Assembly: GCA_017656135.1 (NCBI GenBank)
Contig: JACDOJ010000001.1
Location: forward strand, 62,001-126,000
Direction of reading: 5' to 3'
DNA from: Bacillota bacterium
GTDB lineage: Bacteria; Bacillota; UBA5301
DNA: 64,000 bases
Shown: piece by piece, positions 10,935 through 20,428 of the stretch
Layout of the letters: the number at the start of each line of letters is the position of its first letter
Position numbering within the stretch: position 1 is the stretch's first letter
The notes under the pieces: model-generated
Databases searched by the model: none
What the model was told of the DNA's origin: nothing
Seen by the model: only the letters and a program-made list of their open reading frames with translations
Position numbers and translations under genes: made by a program

Positions 10935-12141
10935 ACTAATTCACCTCGATGCCACCTTCGGGCTGAGCGGCGACATGCTCTTAGGGGCCGTGTCAGAGCT
11001 GGTCGACTGGGACCGGGTGGTCCGGGAATTAAGGAAGTTGCCGACAGAAGCCTGGAAGGTAGAGAAAAAAGTGGTCAAAAGGTGTTCGATCACTGCCACT
11101 AAGGTTTCATTTTATTTCGAAGAGACCCATGCCCACAGGCATCTTTCTGATATTGAGGTGCTATTTCGAAACTGTCGTTGGCCCGACGCAGTGGTAGAGC
11201 GGGCCTCCGCCATTTTCCGGGTCTTGGCTGAGGCCGAGGCGGCAGTACACGGAATCAGTCCGGCTAAAGTGCACTTCCACGAAGTCGGGGCGCTGGACTC
11301 CATTTTAGATATTGCCGGTTTTGCTTGGGCTTACTACTTGTTGGGCGAGCCTGAGGTGTATGTTTCCACCTTGCCTTTCACCGAAGGAGTGACCTATACT
11401 CAGCACGGTTTGATGCCGGTGCCGGCCCCGGCGACGATCCGGCTCCTGGAAGGTTTTGAGGTGTACAAGCCCCATAAAGCCCCTAGGGGTGAGGTCGTAA
11501 CCCCTACAGGAGCGGCGGTGATCAAAGCTTTAGGAGCCCGACCTGGTTTGCCTAAAGGCAGGTTAATTAAAGCAACCTACGGCGCAGGCACCAGAAATCC
11601 CAGTGATTATCCGAATGTCTTGCGAATCAGCCTGCTGGAGACCGAAACCCCAACTCAGGACACAGAGGCGCGAGAGATTGTTGTTATCGAAGCTACTGTC
11701 GATGACATGGACACCCGGCTCTACCCGGAGGTCATCAGGAAACTCATGGCAAAGGGGGCTCTAGATGCGGCCCTAGTGCCTCTGGTGGTGAAAAAAGGGC
11801 GGCCAGGTTTTCTTATTCGAGTGATGGCCCGGCCTTCAGACCTGGGTCCCCTCGTAGAGGTCCTTTTCCAGGAGACTACCACCTTAGGAGTGGCCTTTTC
11901 CACCAGAGAGCGGATCACCCTGGCTCGGCAGTTTGTCAGTATAGAGGTTGACGGGTTTCCCATCAAGGTCAAAGTGGGCCACTTTCCTGACGGCAGGATA
12001 GCCAACATTTCGCCGGAGTATGAGGACTGCACCAAAGCCGCTGCCGCCCTTGGTGTGCCGGTGAAGACGGTAATAGCTCACGCCCTTTCCCAAGCCTTTG
12101 ACCAATTAAACCCAGCAGGGGCTAGAGACCAGGAGGAATAA
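10921..12141 (+). CDS. larC: nickel insertion protein LarC (full-length single ORF)
   Basis: HLDATFGLSGDMLLGAV, HFHEVGALDSILDIAG, VDDMDTRLYPEVIRKLMAKGALDA. Confidence 0.92.
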   Translation: MSMSKLIHLDATFGLSGDMLLGAVSELVDWDRVVRELRKLPTEAWKVEKKVVKRCSITATKVSFYFEETHAHRHLSDIEVLFRNCRWPDAVVERASAIFRVLAEAEAAVHGISPAKVHFHEVGALDSILDIAGFAWAYYLLGEPEVYVSTLPFTEGVTYTQHGLMPVPAPATIRLLEGFEVYKPHKAPRGEVVTPTGAAVIKALGARPGLPKGRLIKATYGAGTRNPSDYPNVLRISLLETETPTQDTEAREIVVIEATVDDMDTRLYPEVIRKLMAKGALDAALVPLVVKKGRPGFLIRVMARPSDLGPLVEVLFQETTTLGVAFSTRERITLARQFVSIEVDGFPIKVKVGHFPDGRIANISPEYEDCTKAAAALGVPVKTVIAHALSQAFDQLNPAGARDQEE

Positions 12142-12144
12142 TAT

Positions 12145-12636
12145 ATGGAGCAGTTGGTCACTGAATATCTGCCACTGATCTTTGTGGCACTCGTTGTTTT
12201 GATGGTAATAAGCCTAGTGATCTTTTTCAGGGCTTATCTCAAGTTCGCTAAATTAAACAGCCATTTAGAGGAGATGCTAGGCGCTGATGGCCACGACTTG
12301 ACAAGCTTAGTCAATAAGTATCTGGAGACAGTGTCCGAGTTCAAAGAGAAAGCCGCTGACCTAGACACTCGTCTGACGAACCTAGAAAACTGGAAGGCGC
12401 ACGCACTTCAGAAAGTTGCCCTCAAACGGTACAACGCCTTTGACGGGGTGGGAGGAGATCAGAGTTTCTCCCTGGCGTTATTAAAGGGCAACGGGGAAGG
12501 AGTCATACTCAGCGGTCTTTACGGTCGGGATGAAACCAGGGTGTACGCTAAACCGGTCAAAGACGGCACATCTGAGTATCCTCTCTCTGACGAAGAAGTG
12601 GAGACCTTGAAGGCCGCAAGTAAGATGGACGATTAA
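12145..12636 (+). CDS. DUF4446-like membrane-anchored protein
   Basis: N-terminal TM, RYNAFDGVGGDQSFSLALLKGNGEGVILSGLYGRDETRVYAKPV. Confidence 0.8.
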   Translation: MEQLVTEYLPLIFVALVVLMVISLVIFFRAYLKFAKLNSHLEEMLGADGHDLTSLVNKYLETVSEFKEKAADLDTRLTNLENWKAHALQKVALKRYNAFDGVGGDQSFSLALLKGNGEGVILSGLYGRDETRVYAKPVKDGTSEYPLSDEEVETLKAASKMDD

Positions 12637-12654
12637 TGCAAGGGGGAGAAGTAA

Positions 12655-13065
12655 ATGTTTAAGAAGGGAGAGTCCATTCCGGTTTCTCCGGATAAGCTGG
12701 ACAAAATGGGCACTTTAATTGCTAGCGGTGTCTATATTGAAGGAACTCTGAAAGCCAAAGGTATGCTCAGAGTCGATGGAACAGTGTGTGGCGAGATCAT
12801 CTGTGACGGCAGTATGATCATCGGCAAAGAAGGCAAGGTAGAAGCCAAGGTACAAGCCGCTAACCTGACCATCGGCGGTGAGTTGAAGGGCGATGTGAAA
12901 GTGGCTGACCGACTGGAGATCTTGCCCTCCGGGCGTTTAGAGGGCAATGCGGTTACCAATGTCATCGTTATCGAAGACGGCGGCGTATTCTCCGGAAGCT
13001 GTGAGATGCCAATTCCCGAGGGCAAGGTCGTCGCCAGAGCCAAGCCTAAAGAACAGGGGAAATAG
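12655..13065 (+). CDS. bactofilin (polymer-forming cytoskeletal protein)
   Basis: LIASGVYIEGTLKAKGMLRVDGTVCGEI repeat-type beta-helix. Confidence 0.88.
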   Translation: MFKKGESIPVSPDKLDKMGTLIASGVYIEGTLKAKGMLRVDGTVCGEIICDGSMIIGKEGKVEAKVQAANLTIGGELKGDVKVADRLEILPSGRLEGNAVTNVIVIEDGGVFSGSCEMPIPEGKVVARAKPKEQGK

Positions 13066-13081
13066 CTGGGTAGCTAATTGG

Positions 13082-13753
13082 CTAAACATCTTCAGAGACT
13101 GAGGTCTCAGCATATCCTAAATGACTTCTTAGGGCCAGGGAGAGTGCGGAATAAATCACCCTGGCCATATTCATGACTAGACTGAGGCGGGTATTTTGTA
13201 GGACCAAGTACTCCATGAACCCCCCCACATTAACCGTTCCAATTATGTGCATATCCCCGACACTAGGCAGGTTCTTATTGACCCCGGTGCCGGGCCGCAA
13301 GGGTCCACTCTTGGCGGTGATGTATCCGACATTTTCAGCCTTACCCAAACAGGCATCGATAGCGATGATAGTCACACCAGGATGCCGGGCTTCGATCTCT
13401 CCCAGTTTTTCTTCTAAATTGGCTGCATGAACCGGTTCATCCAAGGTTCCATAGACATGAAGGCCCCGGATATTGGTAGCGGCGATTTCCGACCCGATGA
13501 TGGGCCCCAGGGCATCTCCGGTGGAGCGGTCAGTGCCAATGCAGACCAGTGCTACCTCCGAGGGGTTATCCTGCAAAAGTTTTAGGTGTTTTCTGATGGT
13601 GGTGGCCAAAGACTGGACGGCATACGGGCTCTGCCAATAAACCCGGTCTAAGATAGTGGGATTCCTGGCCATGAGCTGCTGGTAGTTGGTCTTATTCAAC
13701 ATCCCCTTTAAACCCCTCCAAAGTTTTGTGAGCACTGTTTTTGGCATATACAT
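13082..13753 (-). CDS. yyaC: YyaC-like spore protein (DUF1256)
   Basis: CIGTDRSTGDALGPIIGSE, IIAIDACLGKAENVGYI. Confidence 0.85.
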   Translation of the reverse strand: MYMPKTVLTKLWRGLKGMLNKTNYQQLMARNPTILDRVYWQSPYAVQSLATTIRKHLKLLQDNPSEVALVCIGTDRSTGDALGPIIGSEIAATNIRGLHVYGTLDEPVHAANLEEKLGEIEARHPGVTIIAIDACLGKAENVGYITAKSGPLRPGTGVNKNLPSVGDMHIIGTVNVGGFMEYLVLQNTRLSLVMNMARVIYSALSLALRSHLGYAETSVSEDV

Positions 13754-13811
13754 AGGCAGTATATGGGAAAATGATGGAAATTATGCATGGGCTGAAAGGA
13801 AGGGGAAAGAG

Positions 13812-14897
13812 GTGCAGGTCTTCCAGGATACTGGTGGCTTGATCGCGATCTATGTGGGGGCGGTGGTTGGAGCTGGATTCGCCACCGGTCAGGAGATCAA
13901 CCAGTTTTTCGTCGGTTTCGGCCGCTGGGGCTTGGCGGGAGTTGCAGTAGCCGGGTTTCTTTTGGTCTTTTTAGGGAGGCTGATCCTGGTTTTTACCTAC
14001 TTCCACGGGCTAGCCGATTACCGTGAAGGGTTAAAGGTGCTTCTGGGGCCGGTAGGATCCAAGGTGGGGGATGCTATGACCAGCTTTTTCCTCTTTGGAG
14101 GGCTGGCTATAATGCTGGCCGGCGGAGGTGAGGTTATCGCTCATCTGGGAGTGGCCAAGGCACTGGCATCATTGGGGTTTGCCGGTCAGGTTTTGGCCGG
14201 TATCTCCGGAGGGCCTCAGAGGTTTACTCAAGTCAATAAGTTGTTAGTGCCTTTTTTGATTGGAATGAGTGTGCTTTTGGTTGCAGCCAGGTGGCTTTCT
14301 TGGTGGGAGGTACCTGTTGTTGCTGAAGGTATCCGACCGCCTTTGTTTACTATGGGGCTAATTACTCCTATGCTCCTACCCAACTGGCTGGTGGCAGCAG
14401 GTTTATACGCCGCCTTCAATCTTGGGATTGTCTTCACGGTGTTCTCTTCTTTAGGGGAAGTGATCTTAGACCGGCGGACAGCGGAGCACGGGGCGGTCAT
14501 TTCCGGGGGCCTGTTAAGCCTGCTCCTCGTCTTTTTCTACCTGGGAATCCTCTCTGTTCCCGGAGCTAAAGATCAAGCCATTCCCATGGCCTATGTGGCG
14601 GCCCAAGGGCCAAAGATTGCGCACCTGGCTTATCTCTTTCTCTTGATGGCGGCCATGTACACATCGGCGGTGGCCAACGGATATGCCCTGAGCCAGCGGT
14701 ATAAAGCCTGGTTCAGGGGTTCGGTTCCCCTGACTGCTGCTCTTTTTTTGTCTGGGGCCTGGCTCCTGGCTCGGGGTGGTTTCGTGACCCTGGTGAGCAC
14801 GATTTACCCTATCTACGGGTATTTGTGGTCGGTGGTGTTAATCATATTACTGCTTAAACGCATGTTTGCAGGTTGTATCTTTATAGGCTGCGAATAA
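13812..14897 (+). CDS. YkvI-like membrane transporter family
   Basis: IAIYVGAVVGAGFATGQEINQFF, multiple TM helices; GTG start at 13812 chosen over the longer ORF. Confidence 0.75.
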   Translation: MQVFQDTGGLIAIYVGAVVGAGFATGQEINQFFVGFGRWGLAGVAVAGFLLVFLGRLILVFTYFHGLADYREGLKVLLGPVGSKVGDAMTSFFLFGGLAIMLAGGGEVIAHLGVAKALASLGFAGQVLAGISGGPQRFTQVNKLLVPFLIGMSVLLVAARWLSWWEVPVVAEGIRPPLFTMGLITPMLLPNWLVAAGLYAAFNLGIVFTVFSSLGEVILDRRTAEHGAVISGGLLSLLLVFFYLGILSVPGAKDQAIPMAYVAAQGPKIAHLAYLFLLMAAMYTSAVANGYALSQRYKAWFRGSVPLTAALFLSGAWLLARGGFVTLVSTIYPIYGYLWSVVLIILLLKRMFAGCIFIGCE

Positions 14898-14904
14898 GTA
14901 GAGC

Positions 14905-15360
14905 ATGAGTACTGAAAAACTCAGATCTGCTCAGGAAAAACTGAATACCGGAAAACAGCTCATGAATCAAGGAGACTTCAAGGAGGCTGAGTCCATCTTC
15001 CAGGAGCTCATCGCCAAAGGGGAGCTAGTGAGCGATGCTTGGAACCAGTTGGGAGTTTTGAGAGTTAGGCAGAATAAGTCGGCTGAAGCCAGAGTATGTT
15101 TTGAAAAGGGGATCTTAGAGAACCCCACCAATCCGGCACCTTATTCCAATCTTGGCGCTCTGGCTCACGAAGAAGGGGATCTGGAAAAGGCCACAGAGTA
15201 TTGTCAAAGGGCCTTGCAACTGGATCCCGATTACCCGCCGGCCCTACACAACCTAGGGGTCATTTTCCGGAAGAAAGGAGACATTTGGAATTCTGTCAAG
15301 TACCTCAAGAGGGCCAATAGAGCGGAACTCCGGCGAAGACGCCAGAAGCGGACCAGGTAA
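14905..15360 (+). CDS. tetratricopeptide repeat protein
   Basis: multiple TPR units (NPAPYSNLGALAHEEGDLEKATEYCQRALQLDPDYPPALHNLG). Confidence 0.88.
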   Translation: MSTEKLRSAQEKLNTGKQLMNQGDFKEAESIFQELIAKGELVSDAWNQLGVLRVRQNKSAEARVCFEKGILENPTNPAPYSNLGALAHEEGDLEKATEYCQRALQLDPDYPPALHNLGVIFRKKGDIWNSVKYLKRANRAELRRRRQKRTR

Positions 15361-15381
15361 ATCAGATTTGGGGTCACAACC

Positions 15382-16758
15382 TTGTTTATTGTGCTTGATC
15401 TCTCCAAACGCAATATCATCCTAGCCATTTTTGTTGTCTTTGCTTGCCTGGTCATCGGTTCTTTGACCGGTTACTTGACCTATGACTTTCTGCGGACCGA
15501 TGTATTCGATGGGGTCTATCTGGATAACTTGCACCTGGGTAGGCTCAGCAAACAGGCTGCTAGGCAAAGAATTGAGGAGTATCTGGCCCCGCGTTTGAAA
15601 GAGCCTATCCATCTCGTGGTGGATGACCAAGTTTACACTTACACCCCACAGGCCTTGGGCCTCTCCTTCAATTACGAGGCGATAACGGAACTAGCCTTCC
15701 AAGCCGGTAGGCGAGGAAACTGGTGGCAGCAGCGGGCAGCCCGGCAGCGTATCCTCAAGAGCGGCCTCCGCATCACCCCTATCTTTCAGTGGAATGACAA
15801 TCAGTTGCAAAAAGCCTTGGTCACCCTGGGCAAGAAAGTTGAACGGCGCCCGGTTTCAGCTCGTTGGGAAGTTAGCTCCGGCAAGCAAGTGAAACTGGTA
15901 CCGGCCTTAAGCGGCCGGAAGATCGCTGTGGACGAGCTGAAGGCCAAATTGGAATCAGTTTTGACAGATGATCCTCCCTATGAAATCGACCTGCCTTTTG
16001 TGATAGTCAAGCCCCAACTGGACACGGAAGAGGCAGCGAATTTAGGAGTGGAGGAAGTGATTTCCTCTTTCCAAACCTACTTCAATCCGGAGAACACCGG
16101 GCGGGTCAAAAACATCACCTTGGCGGCTCAGGCCATCGACGGTAAGATCCTCCTGCCTGGGGAGACCTTCTCTTTCAACCGGTGTGTCGGCCCCCGCATA
16201 CCTGAGTCAGGGTACGAGGAGGCTCCTATTATCGTTAACGGAGAGCTGGTTCCGGGCATTGGTGGCGGTGTCTGTCAGGTCTCCACGACTCTCTATAACG
16301 CTGCTGTTCTGGCTGATCTGGGAATCCTGGAGCGCAATCACCACAGTCTGCCCAGTGCCTATGTGGAGCTAGGTCGGGATGCCACCGTTTTCTACGATTA
16401 TCTGGACCTCAAACTACACAACCAGAGCGCTCAACCGGTGGTTATCGATGCTGAGGTTAAAGATAACTACATCGAAGTCAGGCTTTTAGGTAAGTGGGTC
16501 TACGACTGGCGGGTCCAAGTCGAGGTAGAGAAGCTGGAAACCATTCCACCGGAGTGGAAAGAGGAGCCAGATCCCTCTTTGGAGCCCGGGGATCGAAGAG
16601 TGGTCAAAGAAGCCATGCCTGGGAGCAAGGTGCGGGTTTGGAAAAAATATGTAGGACCCCAGGGCTTAATTTCCCGGGAAATACTAAGTGTAGACACCTA
16701 TCAGCCCATCAACGGAGTGGTGAAAATACCAGCTGATTCCTACTTGGCCACAAATTGA
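15382..16758 (+). CDS. VanW-family / peptidoglycan-binding-like protein (YoaR-like)
   Basis: LPGETFSFNRCVGPR...GGGVCQVSTTLYNAAVLADLGILERNHHS VanW signature; N-terminal TM. Confidence 0.9.
   Translation: MFIVLDLSKRNIILAIFVVFACLVIGSLTGYLTYDFLRTDVFDGVYLDNLHLGRLSKQAARQRIEEYLAPRLKEPIHLVVDDQVYTYTPQALGLSFNYEAITELAFQAGRRGNWWQQRAARQRILKSGLRITPIFQWNDNQLQKALVTLGKKVERRPVSARWEVSSGKQVKLVPALSGRKIAVDELKAKLESVLTDDPPYEIDLPFVIVKPQLDTEEAANLGVEEVISSFQTYFNPENTGRVKNITLAAQAIDGKILLPGETFSFNRCVGPRIPESGYEEAPIIVNGELVPGIGGGVCQVSTTLYNAAVLADLGILERNHHSLPSAYVELGRDATVFYDYLDLKLHNQSAQPVVIDAEVKDNYIEVRLLGKWVYDWRVQVEVEKLETIPPEWKEEPDPSLEPGDRRVVKEAMPGSKVRVWKKYVGPQGLISREILSVDTYQPINGVVKIPADSYLATN
16668..16683. promoter_or_regulatory. 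Noc-binding site (NBS), 15/16 match
   Basis: AATTTCCCGGGAAATA containing full ATTTCCCGGGAAAT core. Confidence 0.7.
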
Positions 16759-16819
16759 CAGTACTAGCTAGCTGGAGTACAATAGAGTACAATCCCAAAA
16801 GAAGTGGAGGAGTGTAGTT

Positions 16820-17734
16820 ATGGGACAGTACTCTTATTTTCGCGGCCAAATTGTGCCTAATGAGGAAGCAAAGATTAGCATCCAAACCCACGCTTTCTTA
16901 TACGGTACCGCTGTCTTTGAGGGCATCCGGGCGTATTGGGTGGAAGAAGAGCAGCAGCTGTACGTCTTCCGGATGTTGGAACACTACCAAAGACTCCACA
17001 ACTCCGGGCGCATTTTTCTCATGAAACCGTCCCTCTCACCAGAGGAGATGTGCACGGTTACAGTGGAGCTGCTCCAGAAGAATCACTTCACAGCCGACAC
17101 CTACATCAGGCCGATTCTCTACAAGAGCGGTGAGGCGGTGGGGATCAAGTGCCACGATATGGCCGATGATTTCCTGATTTTTGCCGTGCCATTCGGCGCC
17201 TATCTTGATACCAGCAAGGGCCTTAAAGTCAAGGTTTCCTCCTGGCGACACCTGGAGGATAATATGATTCCGATGCGGGCCAAGTGTAACGGCGCCTATG
17301 TCAACGCTGTTCTGGCCAAGAATGATGCAGTCATGGACGGCTACGATGAGGCGATTTATCTTACATCAGACGGACATGTCTCTGAGGGCACCGGGGAGAA
17401 TTTGTTTATTGTCAGAAACGGTAGATTAATTACTTCACCATTTACAGCGGATATTTTAGAAGGGATCACTAGGGACTCAGTGGTCACCCTGGCCCGGGAG
17501 GAGCTGGGTTTAGAAATCGAGGAACGGCCAATTGACCGGACCGAATTGTACGTCTGTGATGAGGCCTTCTTCACCGGAACGGCGGCCCAAGTGGCTCCGA
17601 TCACCGAAATCGACCACCGCCCGGTGGCAAACGGAAAGGTCGGACCGATCAGTAAGAAACTGCAGGAGCTCTATTTCGATGTGGTTAAAGGGAAAAACCC
17701 CAAATACCGGAAGTGGTTAACACCTGTATACTAA
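16820..17734 (+). CDS. ilvE: branched-chain amino acid aminotransferase
   Basis: class IV aminotransferase motifs: VFEGIRAY, EGTGENLFIVRNG, EAFFTGTAAQVAPI. Confidence 0.92.
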   Translation: MGQYSYFRGQIVPNEEAKISIQTHAFLYGTAVFEGIRAYWVEEEQQLYVFRMLEHYQRLHNSGRIFLMKPSLSPEEMCTVTVELLQKNHFTADTYIRPILYKSGEAVGIKCHDMADDFLIFAVPFGAYLDTSKGLKVKVSSWRHLEDNMIPMRAKCNGAYVNAVLAKNDAVMDGYDEAIYLTSDGHVSEGTGENLFIVRNGRLITSPFTADILEGITRDSVVTLAREELGLEIEERPIDRTELYVCDEAFFTGTAAQVAPITEIDHRPVANGKVGPISKKLQELYFDVVKGKNPKYRKWLTPVY

Positions 17735-17757
17735 CGTCCAACTAATACCCTCACTGC

Positions 17758-17786
17758 AGCCGGCGAACCAGCCGGCTTTTTCTTTT
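17758..17786 (+). terminator. intrinsic terminator after ilvE
   Basis: AGCCGGC-GAACCA-GCCGGCT followed by TTTTTCTTTT. Confidence 0.85.
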
Positions 17787-17895
17787 GGAATAAAATCCAT
17801 CTTTATACAAATAATACCAACAGAGAAGTCATAATGGGCTTTTCCAGGAACATATATTGTTTCCAGGACTGGCCTGTAGATGGGGGGACAGGTTC

Positions 17896-18912
17896 ATGCC
17901 TAAATGGTTGGCGGGTGTGCTTAGTGTTTTATTGTTTTTTACAATAGGGGTCACCGTTTCAGCGGAGGTCCAGGACCGGTTGGTCTGGCCGCTCCCACCT
18001 CAAGAACCCAAAATCCAGTTTGTTAAGGCAATAAGTACATCAAAGGATATCGGGATGGAGAAACCCTCTTTCCTGCGGAAGTTAGTCTTAGGTAATGAAC
18101 CACCTAAGGTCTTTTTTGTTAAACCATACGGTGTGGCAGCTGATAGCAAAGGAAGGATCTATGTCACTGATACCGGGATACCTAGGGTGGCAGTCTTTGA
18201 TCCTGCCAACAAAAAGGCTTGGTATATCGGTAATGAAGGCAGGGGGCAACTTAGCCTGCCGATTGGCATCACAGTTGACTCCAACGACAACATCTATGTT
18301 GCCGATGCCATGCAACGGCAAGTCTTGGTCTACACACCGGAAGGGGAGGTTATACATTCTATCGGGGATCCTACCTTGTTGACCAACCCAACCGGCGTAG
18401 CTTTAGACCCGGAGGAAAAAGTCATCTATATAGCTGATTCCAAGTCCCACTGCATCTTTGTCTTTTCCAAAGAAACGGGAGAAGTGATTAATAAACTGGG
18501 GAAACCGGGGGTAGGCCCCGGCCAGTTCAATTATCCCACCAACCTATTCGTTGACCGAGAAGGCAACCTGTATGTTACGGACACTATGAACTTCCGGATT
18601 CAGGCCTTTGACCCGGAGGGTAAGTATCTCTGTGAGTTCGGAAAAGCCGGCGACACCGGTGGGTGTTTTGCCCGTCCGAAAGGGGTTGCCGTTGATTCAT
18701 TCGGGCACATCTACGTCATCGATGCCGCTTTCAACAACTTTCAGATTTTCAACGCCCAAAAACAATTGCTACTCTTTGTGGGAACCGGCGGCCAGGGTTT
18801 AGGGCAGTTTCGGTTGCCGGCCGGTATCTTCATCGATGACAACAACTACATCTATGTGGTGGACCAGTTAAACGCCAGGATTCAGATCTTTCGTTTCCTA
18901 GCTGGGGAGTAG
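17896..18912 (+). CDS. secreted NHL-repeat beta-propeller protein
   Basis: signal peptide then repeated PxGVAxDxxGxIYVxDxxxxRIQxFxxxG units. Confidence 0.9.
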   Translation: MPKWLAGVLSVLLFFTIGVTVSAEVQDRLVWPLPPQEPKIQFVKAISTSKDIGMEKPSFLRKLVLGNEPPKVFFVKPYGVAADSKGRIYVTDTGIPRVAVFDPANKKAWYIGNEGRGQLSLPIGITVDSNDNIYVADAMQRQVLVYTPEGEVIHSIGDPTLLTNPTGVALDPEEKVIYIADSKSHCIFVFSKETGEVINKLGKPGVGPGQFNYPTNLFVDREGNLYVTDTMNFRIQAFDPEGKYLCEFGKAGDTGGCFARPKGVAVDSFGHIYVIDAAFNNFQIFNAQKQLLLFVGTGGQGLGQFRLPAGIFIDDNNYIYVVDQLNARIQIFRFLAGE

Positions 18913-18947
18913 GAAAAGCATCTTAGCCGAGAAAGGAGGTGAATTAG

Positions 18948-19667
18948 ATGAGGAAAGTGTTAGTGTTTGCTGTCATTATAATATTTGGGTTGAATTTGGC
19001 TGCCTCTGCAGCTAGCATAGTCGGATCTAAACACGACCTCTCGTCAACAACAGGGATTACTAACGAGAGTCAGGTATGTATATTCTGCCATACACCTCAT
19101 GGCGCATCCAAACAGGGTCCGCTCTGGAATAGAGAGGCATCCACTGCGATCTATACTCCTTACGCCAGCGATAGCTTAAATGCTACTATAGACGAGATTT
19201 ATGGGAGTAAAGATGATGGCTCTGGTGGCACTATATTAAATGATGCTGGTTTGACGACGGGCTCTTCTCCGGATCTCTGTCTGTCCTGTCATGATGGTAC
19301 TGTAGCAGTGAATTCCCTTTTGAACACGTCAACTAATGATACTCTTCCTACAATGACAGCGGGCTTATCTCAGTTTGATGCAAACGGCAAGCTTATCAGG
19401 GAACCGGCACTGCTGGGAACAGATCTCAGCAATGACCACCCTGTGAATTTCATCTATTCTGAGGTGGCTACTGCTGATGCTGGAATTATGGCAGCAGATG
19501 CAAACGGTAAAACGGTTGCAGGCAAGCTACCATTATTTTCTGGTAAAATGCAATGCTCAACCTGTCATAACGTCCATGATCCAGGGACTGATAAGACTGG
19601 ACAGGAACCGTTCTTACGGGACAGCAAGGTTGGGAGTGCTATCTGTCTAGACTGCCACAATAAGTAG
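18948..19667 (+). CDS. tetraheme c-type cytochrome, OmcE-like nanowire-subunit candidate
   Basis: signal peptide; CIFCH, CLSCH, CSTCH, CLDCH; only 8 His in total (4 CxxCH + 4 other). Confidence 0.85.
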   Translation: MRKVLVFAVIIIFGLNLAASAASIVGSKHDLSSTTGITNESQVCIFCHTPHGASKQGPLWNREASTAIYTPYASDSLNATIDEIYGSKDDGSGGTILNDAGLTTGSSPDLCLSCHDGTVAVNSLLNTSTNDTLPTMTAGLSQFDANGKLIREPALLGTDLSNDHPVNFIYSEVATADAGIMAADANGKTVAGKLPLFSGKMQCSTCHNVHDPGTDKTGQEPFLRDSKVGSAICLDCHNK

Positions 19668-19677
19668 AGCAATTTGA

Positions 19678-19710
19678 CTCTAGGCGGGTGGCCCCAGCGC
19701 CCGCCTAGAG
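19678..19710 (+). promoter_or_regulatory. intercistronic hairpin without U-tract
   Basis: CTCTAGGCGGG...CCCGCCTAGAG 11-bp stem between the tetraheme and heptaheme cytochrome genes. Confidence 0.75.
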
Positions 19711-19720
19711 CCTGAAAAGG

Positions 19721-20428
19721 TTGGCGGACATAATGAAAATCTGCATTATACCTTTGACCATATTCTTATGTATTTCCATGGTCGGCTGTATCGACCATGA
19801 TTATCTTCTGGTGGCCAAAAAAGAGTATGAGATTAAGTACGGTCTGGCCTCACCGGAGATACAGAAAACTGAAGAAGCCCAAAAAGAACCACCTAAGCAG
19901 CACCTCCCATATTTAAACCGGGAGTGCACCTCCTGCCATACTGGGGCGGGATCGACAAAACTGGTAGCGAAGGTTATGGACCTGTGTCTAAGGTGTCACG
20001 GGTCGGCCCAAGACTGGCTGGAGTTTACCTGTCCTCATCCGCCTGTTTTAATGGGAGACTGCCTTGGCTGTCACGATGCTCATGAGTCGAGATATCCCTA
20101 CCACTTGACCAAGGCAGAACGGCTCTTATGCCTGGATTGTCACCGAGTGGAGCTTGGCCCGGAAATTGATAAGACAAGCCTAATCGAACACGCCCCTGTA
20201 AAAGAGGGTAAGTGCACCACCTGTCATAATCCTCACGGTTCGGATTTTCATCACTTGCTGTACAAAGATGCCGAAGAACTCTGTCAGGATTGCCATAATA
20301 GTACCAGCCGGGGGAGCCAAGCGCTATCTCTTAAATGTCAACCAGGCTGTCTCAAGTGTCATACTCCTCACGCCTCCAGTTATCAAGGTAGGTTACGAGC
20401 TGAACCACCTGGGGGTTTAAGCTCGTGA
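19721..20428 (+). CDS. heptaheme cytochrome, lipoprotein, doubled CXXCH type
   Basis: lipobox-like SMVGC; CTSCH, CLRCH, CLGCH, CLDCH, CTTCH, CQDCH, CLKCH. Confidence 0.87.
   Translation: MADIMKICIIPLTIFLCISMVGCIDHDYLLVAKKEYEIKYGLASPEIQKTEEAQKEPPKQHLPYLNRECTSCHTGAGSTKLVAKVMDLCLRCHGSAQDWLEFTCPHPPVLMGDCLGCHDAHESRYPYHLTKAERLLCLDCHRVELGPEIDKTSLIEHAPVKEGKCTTCHNPHGSDFHHLLYKDAEELCQDCHNSTSRGSQALSLKCQPGCLKCHTPHASSYQGRLRAEPPGGLSS

Noticed and set aside
10921-12141. Programmed frameshift in larC as in lactobacilli
   Set aside because: LarC is a single uninterrupted ORF here.
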